From contig CAZDEY010000012.1 in the NCBI GenBank assembly GCA_964504565.1, positions 1 through 64,000 of the forward strand: a DNA stretch of 64,000 bases, given 5' to 3'. The DNA comes from Cesiribacter sp964504565 (GTDB lineage: Bacteria > Bacteroidota > Bacteroidia > Cytophagales > Cyclobacteriaceae). Made by a program: the position numbers and the translations under genes. This document shows positions 40,851-49,004 of the stretch, piece by piece (position 1 is the stretch's first letter; each line of letters starts with the position of its first letter). The notes below the pieces were generated by a model. The model worked only from the letters and a program-made list of their open reading frames with translations. It was not told the DNA's origin and ran no database searches.

Positions 40851-41156
40851 TCAAACCTTGATCTCAACGTCTACGCCACTCGGAAGCTCAAGCTTCATTA
40901 GGGCATCAACCGTTTTGGCACTGGTTGAATAAATATCAACCAGACGCTTATAAGTACAAAGTTGAAATTGCTCACGCGACTTCTTGCTCACGTGCGGTGA
41001 ACGAAGTACGGTAAAGATATCCTTCTCGGTTGGCAACGGAATTGGACCGCTTACCACCGCGCCGGTAGCTTTTACCGCGCGAACAATTTTCTCCGACGAC
41101 TTGTCAACGAGGTTATGATCGTATGACTTAAGTTTTATGCGAATTTTTTGGTTCAT
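40851..41156 (-). CDS. rpsJ: 30S ribosomal protein S10
   Basis: A 101-residue protein, also the NusE partner of NusB in antitermination. MNQKIRIKLKSYDHNLVDKS, VVSGPIPLPTEKDIFTVLRS and SPHVSKKSREQFQLCTYKRL are the S10 signature. It lies 11 nt after fusA and is the last gene of the str unit here, cut off from rplC by a terminator. Confidence 0.98.
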   Translation of the reverse strand: MNQKIRIKLKSYDHNLVDKSSEKIVRAVKATGAVVSGPIPLPTEKDIFTVLRSPHVSKKSREQFQLCTYKRLVDIYSTSAKTVDALMKLELPSGVDVEIKV

Positions 41157-41167
41157 ACCTCTTTATT

Positions 41168-43282
41168 TTAAGCCTCTCCTTTAGCCTTTGCAATAATAGT
41201 TTCAGCAAGGTTATTAGGCACGGGATCGTAGTGTGAGAATGTTAATGATGCAGTTGCACGACCTGATGTAATAGTACGAAGGTCGGTCACGTAGCCAAAA
41301 AGCTCGCTTAGCGGAACGTTAGCCTTAATTACTTGGGCCACGCCTTTGCTGTCCATTCCCCTCATTATACCACGACGACGGTTAAGGTCACCAGTTACCG
41401 GACCGGTATACTCATCCGGAGTAACCACCTCTACCGACATAATAGGCTCTAGAATCTGAGGTTTAGCTTTTTTAGCAGCCTCTTTGTATCCTAAACGAGC
41501 AGCCATCTCGAAAGAAAGTGCATCGGAGTCAACATCGTGGAATGATCCGTGAAACAGACGAACTTTTAACTGCTCAACCGGATAACCGGCAAGAGGTCCG
41601 TTCTTCATAGCTCCTTCAAAACCTTTCTGGATTGCCGGAATAAATTCTTTAGGAATAACACCCCCCACAATACCATTTACGAATTGAAGGCCGTTTCTTA
41701 CCTCCTTAGGATCCGGATTTTCATCCATTGGGCTAAGTTCAAACACAATGTCGGCAAATTTACCTTTACCACCGGTTTGCTTCTTGTAAACCTCTTTGTG
41801 TTCTACACTAGCTGTAATTGCTTCTTTGTAAGCCACCTGAGGAGCACCCTGATTAATTTCAACCTTGAACTCACGGCGCAAACGGTCAATAATAATATCA
41901 AGGTGAAGCTCACCCATACCGCGAAGAATTGTTTGACCAGTTTCCTCGTCAGTATTAACCACTAGGGTTGGGTCTTCTTCTACCAACTTAGCAATTGCCA
42001 TACCCAGTTTGTCTACGTCGGCCTGCTTCTTAGGCTCGATTGCGTAACCAATAACCGGATCTGGGAATACCATTGATTCAAGAACAATTTTATGCCCTTG
42101 GTCACATAGGGTGTCGCCGGTCTTAATATCCTTAAAGCCTACTACCGCTCCAATGTCACCAGCTCCCAGCCTTTCAATCTGGTTTTGCTTATTGGCGTGC
42201 ATTTGGAAGATACGGCTAATACGCTCCTTATTATCTGAACGGGTATTATATACGTACGAGCCAGACTCTAGTACTCCGGAATACGCACGAATAAAGCACA
42301 GACGACCAACATACGGGTCAGTAGCAATTTTAAATGCCAGTGCAGCAAACGGCTCGTCGAAATCAGGCTTACGGTAAACTACCTCGTCAGTATCTGGGTT
42401 AGTACCTTTAATTTTGTCCCGATCTAGCGGAGATGGGCAAAGGGCCATAACGTAGTCGAGCATTGTCTGAACACCCTTGTTCTTGAATGAAGAACCACAC
42501 ATCATTGGCACGATAGCCATATCGATGGTAGCGGCGCGAAGAGCAGCCATTATTTCATCTTCAGTAATAGAGTCCGGGTCTTCAAAGTACTTCTCCATAA
42601 GAGTTTCGTCGTACTCAGCTACTGCTTCCAGAAGCTTCTCGCGGTATTCTGCAGCTTCTTCTACCATGTCATCCGGAATAGGCACCTCGGTAAAGGTCAT
42701 ACCCATATCTTCATCATTCCAGATAATACCGCGGTTATTAACTAAGTCAACTACTCCCCGGAAGTTGTCTTCAGCACCAATTGGTAATTGAAGAGGCACG
42801 GCATTGCTACCTAGCATCTCTTTAACCTGCTTACAAACTCCTAAGAAGTCAGCACCCTGGCGGTCCATTTTATTTACAAACCCTATGCGGGCTACGTTGT
42901 AGTTATCAGCCAGTCGCCAGTTAGTTTCAGATTGTGGCTCAACACCATCAACCGCACTAAATAAAAACACTAAACCATCAAGAACCCGAAGAGAACGGTT
43001 TACCTCTACGGTAAAGTCCACGTGACCTGGGGTGTCTATAATATTTATGTGGTAATCTTGTCCACGGTACGGCCATTTTACAGTGGTAGCCGCTGAAGTA
43101 ATGGTGATACCACGCTCCTGCTCCTGCTCCATCCAGTCCATTGTAGCTGCACCGTCGTGTACCTCACCTATTTTATGGCTAACCCCGGCGTAGTAAAGAA
43201 TACGCTCGGTAGTTGTAGTTTTACCAGCATCGATGTGGGCAGCAATACCGATATTTCTTGTGTATCGTAAGTCGCGCTTCAT
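41168..43282 (-). CDS. fusA: Elongation factor G
   Basis: A 704-residue translocase GTPase. The G domain shows AHIDAGKTTTTERILYY (P-loop, about 16-24), the switch I ERGITITSAATTVKW, DTPGHVDFTVEV and NKMDRQGAD. Domains II-V follow, with RGMGELHLDIIIDRLRREF and the C-terminal YVTDLRTITSGRATASLTFS. The length is normal. It lies 3 nt after rpsG. Confidence 0.98.
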   Translation of the reverse strand: MKRDLRYTRNIGIAAHIDAGKTTTTERILYYAGVSHKIGEVHDGAATMDWMEQEQERGITITSAATTVKWPYRGQDYHINIIDTPGHVDFTVEVNRSLRVLDGLVFLFSAVDGVEPQSETNWRLADNYNVARIGFVNKMDRQGADFLGVCKQVKEMLGSNAVPLQLPIGAEDNFRGVVDLVNNRGIIWNDEDMGMTFTEVPIPDDMVEEAAEYREKLLEAVAEYDETLMEKYFEDPDSITEDEIMAALRAATIDMAIVPMMCGSSFKNKGVQTMLDYVMALCPSPLDRDKIKGTNPDTDEVVYRKPDFDEPFAALAFKIATDPYVGRLCFIRAYSGVLESGSYVYNTRSDNKERISRIFQMHANKQNQIERLGAGDIGAVVGFKDIKTGDTLCDQGHKIVLESMVFPDPVIGYAIEPKKQADVDKLGMAIAKLVEEDPTLVVNTDEETGQTILRGMGELHLDIIIDRLRREFKVEINQGAPQVAYKEAITASVEHKEVYKKQTGGKGKFADIVFELSPMDENPDPKEVRNGLQFVNGIVGGVIPKEFIPAIQKGFEGAMKNGPLAGYPVEQLKVRLFHGSFHDVDSDALSFEMAARLGYKEAAKKAKPQILEPIMSVEVVTPDEYTGPVTGDLNRRRGIMRGMDSKGVAQVIKANVPLSELFGYVTDLRTITSGRATASLTFSHYDPVPNNLAETIIAKAKGEA

Positions 43283-43285
43283 GTT

Positions 43286-43753
43286 CTAGAATCTGAAGTG
43301 TGAGAATGCTTTGTTTGCTTCCGCCATACGGTGGGTATCGTCTTTCTTCTTGATTGCAGCACCTTCACCTTTAGAAGCGGCAATAATTTCGCCGGCTAAT
43401 TTTTCGGTCATGGTTTTTTCGCCGCGGTTACGGGCATACGAAATTAACCACTTAATACCCATTGAAGTCTTGCGCTCCGGGCGAACTTCCATTGGAACTT
43501 GGAAGGTAGCACCACCTACACGGCGGCTTTTCACCTCAACGGCAGGCATAACGTTATTAAGGGCTTTTTTCCAGGTCTCTAAACCATTTTCGCCAGTCTT
43601 GTTTTCAACTATAGCCAAAGCGTTGTAGAAGATGCTGTAGGCAATACTTTTTTTGCCGTCCACCATCATATAGTTTACAAACTTTGATACTAATACATCA
43701 CCAAACTTGGGATCAGGCAGGATGTATCGCTTTTTAGGTTTTGCTTTTCTCAT
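43286..43753 (-). CDS. rpsG: 30S ribosomal protein S7
   Basis: A 155-residue protein that nucleates the 30S head. MRKAKPKKRYILPDPKFGDV, LVSKFVNYMMVDGKKSIAYS and the signature VEVKSRRVGGATFQVPMEVR are visible. It lies 8 nt after rpsL. Confidence 0.98.
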   Translation of the reverse strand: MRKAKPKKRYILPDPKFGDVLVSKFVNYMMVDGKKSIAYSIFYNALAIVENKTGENGLETWKKALNNVMPAVEVKSRRVGGATFQVPMEVRPERKTSMGIKWLISYARNRGEKTMTEKLAGEIIAASKGEGAAIKKKDDTHRMAEANKAFSHFRF

Positions 43754-43761
43754 CTTTCCCC

Positions 43762-44139
43762 TTATTTAGTTTTTGGACGCTTAGCACCATATTTAGAACG
43801 GGCCTGTAAACGGTTATTTACTCCGGCAGTATCTAGCGCACCGCGGATGATGTGGTAACGCACACCGGGAAGGTCTTTAACACGACCACCACGGATAAGC
43901 ACAATGCTGTGCTCCTGTAGGTTGTGACCTTCGCCTGGAATATAGGCGTTAACTTCTTTGCCGTTTGTAAGACGAACACGCGCTACTTTACGCATGGCCG
44001 AGTTTGGCTTCTTTGGTGTGGTAGTGTACACACGGGTACACACGCCACGGCGCTGTGGACAAGAATCCAGAGCGGGAGATTTTGACTTCGAGGTCAGTTT
44101 TTTTCTGCCTTTCCGTACTAGTTGCTGAATAGTAGGCAT
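43762..44139 (-). CDS. rpsL: 30S ribosomal protein S12
   Basis: A 125-residue decoding-centre protein. The loops that carry streptomycin-resistance mutations read TTPKKPNSAMRK and RGGRVKDLPGVRYH, both wild type. The end is RSKYGAKRPKTK. It heads the str unit, with a promoter 52-83 nt upstream. Confidence 0.98.
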   Translation of the reverse strand: MPTIQQLVRKGRKKLTSKSKSPALDSCPQRRGVCTRVYTTTPKKPNSAMRKVARVRLTNGKEVNAYIPGEGHNLQEHSIVLIRGGRVKDLPGVRYHIIRGALDTAGVNNRLQARSKYGAKRPKTK

Positions 44140-44190
44140 TCTTACCTTTTATTTAACTCTCGTTTCCTTAACACTCAGTTTTTTCGGTGG

Positions 44191-44222
44191 GCAAAAATAT
44201 AAAAATAGTACACATATTCAAA
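44191..44222 (-). promoter_or_regulatory. Promoter of the str operon, overlapping the upstream terminator
   Basis: The minus strand has TTTG (44219-44222), exactly 19 nt, then TATTTTTGC (44191-44199). This is a textbook match to the Bacteroidota consensus. The -33 box lies in the loop of the terminator hairpin at 44201-44241. Confidence 0.8.
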
Positions 44223-44241
44223 GCCAATGTGTACTATTTTT
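44201..44241 (-). terminator. Terminator of the rpoBC-DUF3467 transcript
   Basis: Perfect 15-bp arms, AAAAATAGTACACAT and ATGTGTACTATTTTT, around an 11-nt loop, 25 nt after the DUF3467 stop. The symmetric A/T ends would allow termination in both directions. Confidence 0.88.
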
Positions 44242-44266
44242 ATATTTATTAGCTACCTGGGCTGAA

Positions 44267-44596
44267 TTAAGCCTCGCCTACGGTACCCCCAAAGTTTATT
44301 GGGAACCGTACGCCTTCTTCTTCAGCCTGTTTTATATCGCCAAAGTTCTTTTCGAACTTCTGAATATTATCATTTAATGCCTGAAGCAGGCGCTTAGCGT
44401 GCTCCGGCGTTAAAATAATTCTGGCTTTAACTTTTGCTTTGGGCACACCCGGCATAAGTCGGATGAAATCAACCACAAACTCTGAGTTGGAGTGGGCAAC
44501 CATAGCCAGGTTACTGTATACTCCTTCAGCAACCTCCTCATTCAATTCTATATTGATTTGCTGAGGCTTATTTGGTTTTTGGTTTTTCTCATCCAT
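44267..44596 (-). CDS. DUF3467 family protein
   Basis: A 109-residue protein from the ATG at 44594-44596 (MDEKNQKPNKPQQINIELNE), 1 nt after the rpoC stop; an upstream in-frame start would overlap rpoC. Seen: GVYSNLAMVAHSNSEFVVDF, IRLMPGVPKAKVKARIILTP, HAKRLLQALNDNIQKFEKNF, the DUF3467 pattern. The function is unknown. Its tight link to rpoC suggests a role near RNA polymerase, which is inference. A strong terminator follows. Confidence 0.88.
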   Translation of the reverse strand: MDEKNQKPNKPQQINIELNEEVAEGVYSNLAMVAHSNSEFVVDFIRLMPGVPKAKVKARIILTPEHAKRLLQALNDNIQKFEKNFGDIKQAEEEGVRFPINFGGTVGEA

Positions 44597-44597
44597 G

Positions 44598-47500
44598 TTA
44601 CTTAGCGTATTCGGTGCGTCTCTCCTCAACATCTGCATCTACCCGAGAAGATTTTACTCTTTCGTATTCTTCCTCGTTGTAAACCGTCATGTCTTTGTAC
44701 TCACGCATACCGGTACCGGCTGGTATTAGGTGGCCAACAATTACGTTTTCTTTCAGACCAATTAATTTATCAGCCTTACCCCTAATTGAAGCTTCACTCA
44801 ATACCTTAGTTGTTTCCTGGAAGGAAGCAGCGGAAATAAAGCTTTCGGTACCTAACGATGCTTGGGTAATACCCTGTAGCATAGGCTGAGATACTGAAGG
44901 CGATGCTTCTCGAACCTCGATCAACTTTTGGTCATTACGTTTAAGCTTAGAATTTTCTTCGCGTAAACGACGCGCGGTAATAATCATACCTGGCTTAACC
45001 GTAGTGCTGTCACCGGCTTCGGTTACTACAATCTTATCCAGAATATCATCGTTCTCTTCGCGGAAAGCAAAACGGTCAACTAGTTGATTTTGCAAGAAAC
45101 TCGTATCTCCGGCATCTACTATTAGAACCTTCTGCATCATCTGACGCACGATAGTTTCAATATGCTTATCGTTGATCTTTACACCCTGCAGACGGTATAC
45201 TTCCTGAATTTCGTTCACTAAGTATTCCTGAACAGCAGTTGGTCCTTTAATATTTAGAATATCGGCCGGAGTTACTGCACCGTCGGAAAGTGGATAACCC
45301 GCTTTCACGAAGTCGTTGTCCTGAACCAGAATGTGCTTAGAAAGCGGCACCATGTAACGCTTCTTCACTCCATCGCGCGACTCAATGTAAATTTCGCGGT
45401 TACCTCGCTTGATACCACCATAGGTTACTACGCCATCGATTTCCGATACTACGGCCGGGTTAGACGGGTTACGGGCTTCGAATAGCTCAGTTACTCGTGG
45501 CAGACCACCGGTAATATCGCGGGATTTACCCATGGTACGAGGAATTTTAGCCAGAACCTGACCTTTTCTAACCTTAACGCCTTCTTCAACCGCTAGGTGA
45601 GCACCTACTGGTATGTTATACGCTTTGGTAGAATCGCCACCGGTATTTACTACGATAGCTGGGTTCTTGGTTTTATCCTTTGTATCGGTAATTACTTTCT
45701 CGCGGTGACCAGTCTGTTCGTCGGATTCTTCACGGTAGGTAATACCTTCTTCTATAGCATCAAACTCAATAGTACCGTCCAGCTCGGACATAATTACTGC
45801 ATTGTAAGGATCCCAATAGCATAGCTGATCGCCCTTGCTTATTTTTTGGCCTTCTTTTACAGTAAGGAATGCACCGTACGGTACGTGGTTCGAAATATAA
45901 ACTTTCGTTCCTTTTTCGTCAGTGATCTGGATTTCACCGGAACGGCCCATTACTACAGTAGTAGGATCGCCATCGGCATTGGTAGTATCCAAGGTACGAA
46001 GCTCTTCGAAACGAACAACACCATCGAACTTAGCTCTGATTTGAGCATCTACCGCAATGTTAGATGCCGTACCACCCACGTGGAAAGTACGTAAAGTAAG
46101 CTGGGTACCTGGCTCACCAATTGATTGAGCCGCTACTACACCTACTGAGTCGCCACGCTGCGACATACGACCGGTTGCCAAGTTACGGCCGTAACACTTA
46201 GAGCAAATACCCTGACGCGTTTCGCAAGTTAAGGGAGAACGAATTTCTACTTCTTCAATCGATGTTTCATCAATTAAAGCGGCTAATTCTTCGGTAATTT
46301 CCTCACCGGCTGGTAAAATCAGCTCATCAGTAATTGGGTCAATTACATCTTGAACAGTAACTCGACCAAGGATACGCTCGCTTAGCGGCTCAACAATGTC
46401 TTCGTTGTCCTTCAGGGCAGTTACATTAATACCACGTAGGGTACCGCAGTCCTCCTCGTTCACTACAACATCCTGCGCTACGTCAACCAGACGACGGGTT
46501 AGGTATCCCGCATCCGCAGTTTTAAGCGCCGTATCGGCCAGACCTTTACGGGCACCGTGGGTAGAGATGAAGTATTCGATTACATCCAGACCTTCCTTAA
46601 AGTTTGAAAGAATCGGGTTTTCAATAATTTCACCTACTGAACCCTGAAGGTTTTTCTGCGGCTTAGCCATCAGACCCCGCATACCGCCCAACTGACGAAT
46701 TTGCTCACGAGAACCCCGGGCTCCGGAGTGCATCATCATATAGATAGAGTTAAAGCCTTGCTTGTCGTCCTCCATCTTCTTCATCAGGTTGTTAGTCAGT
46801 TGCGAGTTAACGCGCGTCCAAATATCAATAACCCGGTTGTAACGTTCGTTGTCGGTAATCAGACCCATTAGGTAGTTGTTCCATACGGCATCAACTTCCT
46901 CTTTAGCGCCGGCTACCATTTCATCCTTATTCTCTGGAACAAGAATATCGCCCAGACCCATAGATAGGCCACCGCGGTAGGCACTCTGGAATCCTAACTC
47001 CTTAATGTCATCCAGGAAGTGGGCGGTGCGAGCCATACCTACAATTTTGAATACCTGGGCAATAATTTGCTGCAGTTTCTTCTTAGTAAGTAGCTCATCT
47101 ACGTAGCCTACTTCTTCCGGAACGTACTGGTTAAAGATTACGCGACCCGCCACAGTTTCCACCATCTGCTCGGATAGTTCACCGGTTTCCGGGTTACGCA
47201 CCTTAGTCTTAACGTGAATATAGGCATGCTTGCTAATGCGATTTTCGTTCAGCGCAATAAGAACTTCTTCGGCTGAATAGAAACGCATTCCTTCCCCTTT
47301 CTCCTTATTATCCTCGGTGCTGCGGCGGCCTTTAGTTACGTAATAAAGACCAAGAACCATGTCCTGAGAAGGTACGGCAATTGGAGCACCGTTAGCCGGG
47401 TTCAGAATGTTGTGGCTGGAAAGCATCAGTAATGAAGCTTCCAAAATAGCCTCGTGTCCTAGTGGCACGTGAACCGCCATTTGGTCACCGTCGAAGTCGG

Positions 47501-48917
47501 CGTTAAAAGCCGTACATACCAGCGGGTGCAGCTGAATTGCTTTACCTTCAATAAGTTTTGGTTGGAAGGCTTGAATACCCAAGCGGTGCAGGGTTGGAGC
47601 CCGGTTTAGAAGAACCGGGTGCCCTTTCAATACGTTTTCCAGAATATCCCAAACCACCGGATCTTTACGATCCACTATTTTCTTGGCCGATTTAACCGTT
47701 TTTACTATACCGCGCTCAATAAGCTTACGAATAATAAACGGTTTGAATAGTTCAGCCGCCATATTCTTAGGCAGACCGCATTCGTGCAGCTTAAGCTCAG
47801 GACCTACTACAATTACCGAACGGCCGGAGTAGTCAACCCGCTTACCCAATAGGTTTTGGCGGAAACGACCCTGCTTACCCTTCAGCATATCGGAAAGCGA
47901 CTTAAGCGCACGGTTACCATCGGAACGAACCGCGTTAACTTTACGGCTGTTGTCGAACAGTGAGTCAACCGCTTCCTGAAGCATACGCTTCTCATTCCGA
48001 AGGATAACTTCAGGAGCTTTAATATCGATAAGGCGCTTAAGGCGGTTATTACGGATAATAACGCGGCGGTACAAATCGTTAAGGTCGGAAGTAGCGAAAC
48101 GGCCACCATCCAACGGCACTAACGGACGTAATTCCGGCGGAATTACCGGTACCATTTTAATTACCATCCACTCCGGACGGTTCTCAACGCGCGTGTTGGC
48201 ATCACGGAATGCTTCAACCACCTTCAGGCGCTTAAGCGCTTCGGCTTTACGCTGCTGAGAAGTATCGGTAGCGGCCTGGTGGCGCAACTGGTACGAAAGA
48301 TCATCCAGATCCAGACGAGCCAATAGCATTTCCAGGGCATCAGCACCCATCTTCGCGATGAACTTCATTGGATCGCTATCATCTAGCTGCTGGTTCTCGC
48401 GAGGTAATTTATCTATAATATCCAGGTATTCATCTTCGGTTAGGAAGTCCATATAGCCTACGCCTTCCTCTTCCTTAACACCTGGGTTAATTACCACGTA
48501 GCGTTCGTAGTAAATTATCTGGTCAAGCTTCTTGGTGGGTAAACCAAGTAGGTAACCAATTTTATTCGGCAGAGAACGGAAATACCAGATATGTGCTACC
48601 GGTACTACCAATTCAATGTGGCCCATTCGCTCGCGGCGCACTTTCTTTTCAGTAACCTCTACTCCACAGCGGTCACAGATAATGCCTTTGTAACGAATGC
48701 GCTTGTATTTTCCGCAATGACACTCCCAATCCTTAACCGGACCGAAGATACGCTCACAGAATAAACCACCCATTTCCGGCTTATAGGTCCGGTAGTTAAT
48801 GGTTTCCGGTTGCGTTACCTCTCCGTGGCTGCTTTCCAGAATAGATTCCGGAGAAGCCAGGCTAATAGTAACCTTGGAGAAATCATTGTTTAACTTTTTA
48901 TTTTTACGAAATGCCAT
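44598..48917 (-). CDS. rpoC: RNA polymerase beta' subunit
   Basis: A 1439-residue catalytic subunit. The N-terminal zinc site is in CHCGKYKRIRYKGIICDRCG; the active-site motif NADFDGD occupies residues 472-478 and holds the Mg-binding Asp triad; the second zinc site is in CETRQGICSKCYGRNL. The trigger loop region contains SIGEPGTQLTLRTFHVGG. All hallmarks are intact. It lies 87 nt after rpoB; a hairpin occurs in that gap. Confidence 0.98.
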   Translation of the reverse strand: MAFRKNKKLNNDFSKVTISLASPESILESSHGEVTQPETINYRTYKPEMGGLFCERIFGPVKDWECHCGKYKRIRYKGIICDRCGVEVTEKKVRRERMGHIELVVPVAHIWYFRSLPNKIGYLLGLPTKKLDQIIYYERYVVINPGVKEEEGVGYMDFLTEDEYLDIIDKLPRENQQLDDSDPMKFIAKMGADALEMLLARLDLDDLSYQLRHQAATDTSQQRKAEALKRLKVVEAFRDANTRVENRPEWMVIKMVPVIPPELRPLVPLDGGRFATSDLNDLYRRVIIRNNRLKRLIDIKAPEVILRNEKRMLQEAVDSLFDNSRKVNAVRSDGNRALKSLSDMLKGKQGRFRQNLLGKRVDYSGRSVIVVGPELKLHECGLPKNMAAELFKPFIIRKLIERGIVKTVKSAKKIVDRKDPVVWDILENVLKGHPVLLNRAPTLHRLGIQAFQPKLIEGKAIQLHPLVCTAFNADFDGDQMAVHVPLGHEAILEASLLMLSSHNILNPANGAPIAVPSQDMVLGLYYVTKGRRSTEDNKEKGEGMRFYSAEEVLIALNENRISKHAYIHVKTKVRNPETGELSEQMVETVAGRVIFNQYVPEEVGYVDELLTKKKLQQIIAQVFKIVGMARTAHFLDDIKELGFQSAYRGGLSMGLGDILVPENKDEMVAGAKEEVDAVWNNYLMGLITDNERYNRVIDIWTRVNSQLTNNLMKKMEDDKQGFNSIYMMMHSGARGSREQIRQLGGMRGLMAKPQKNLQGSVGEIIENPILSNFKEGLDVIEYFISTHGARKGLADTALKTADAGYLTRRLVDVAQDVVVNEEDCGTLRGINVTALKDNEDIVEPLSERILGRVTVQDVIDPITDELILPAGEEITEELAALIDETSIEEVEIRSPLTCETRQGICSKCYGRNLATGRMSQRGDSVGVVAAQSIGEPGTQLTLRTFHVGGTASNIAVDAQIRAKFDGVVRFEELRTLDTTNADGDPTTVVMGRSGEIQITDEKGTKVYISNHVPYGAFLTVKEGQKISKGDQLCYWDPYNAVIMSELDGTIEFDAIEEGITYREESDEQTGHREKVITDTKDKTKNPAIVVNTGGDSTKAYNIPVGAHLAVEEGVKVRKGQVLAKIPRTMGKSRDITGGLPRVTELFEARNPSNPAVVSEIDGVVTYGGIKRGNREIYIESRDGVKKRYMVPLSKHILVQDNDFVKAGYPLSDGAVTPADILNIKGPTAVQEYLVNEIQEVYRLQGVKINDKHIETIVRQMMQKVLIVDAGDTSFLQNQLVDRFAFREENDDILDKIVVTEAGDSTTVKPGMIITARRLREENSKLKRNDQKLIEVREASPSVSQPMLQGITQASLGTESFISAASFQETTKVLSEASIRGKADKLIGLKENVIVGHLIPAGTGMREYKDMTVYNEEEYERVKSSRVDADVEERRTEYAK

Positions 48918-48968
48918 AGCACTGTTTGGATTCGAATGTAAACAACCAAATTAGGCCAGAAAGCCTAG

Positions 48969-48993
48969 GCCGATAGGGTACCTCCCTACCGGC
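48969..48993 (-). promoter_or_regulatory. Hairpin in the rpoB-rpoC gap
   Basis: A stem with TAGGG and CCCTA arms around a 5-nt loop, extended by GCCG/CGGC after one mismatch. There is no T tract, so it is more likely a processing or stability element than a terminator. Confidence 0.4.
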
Positions 48994-49004
48994 TCTAGCA
49001 TTTC

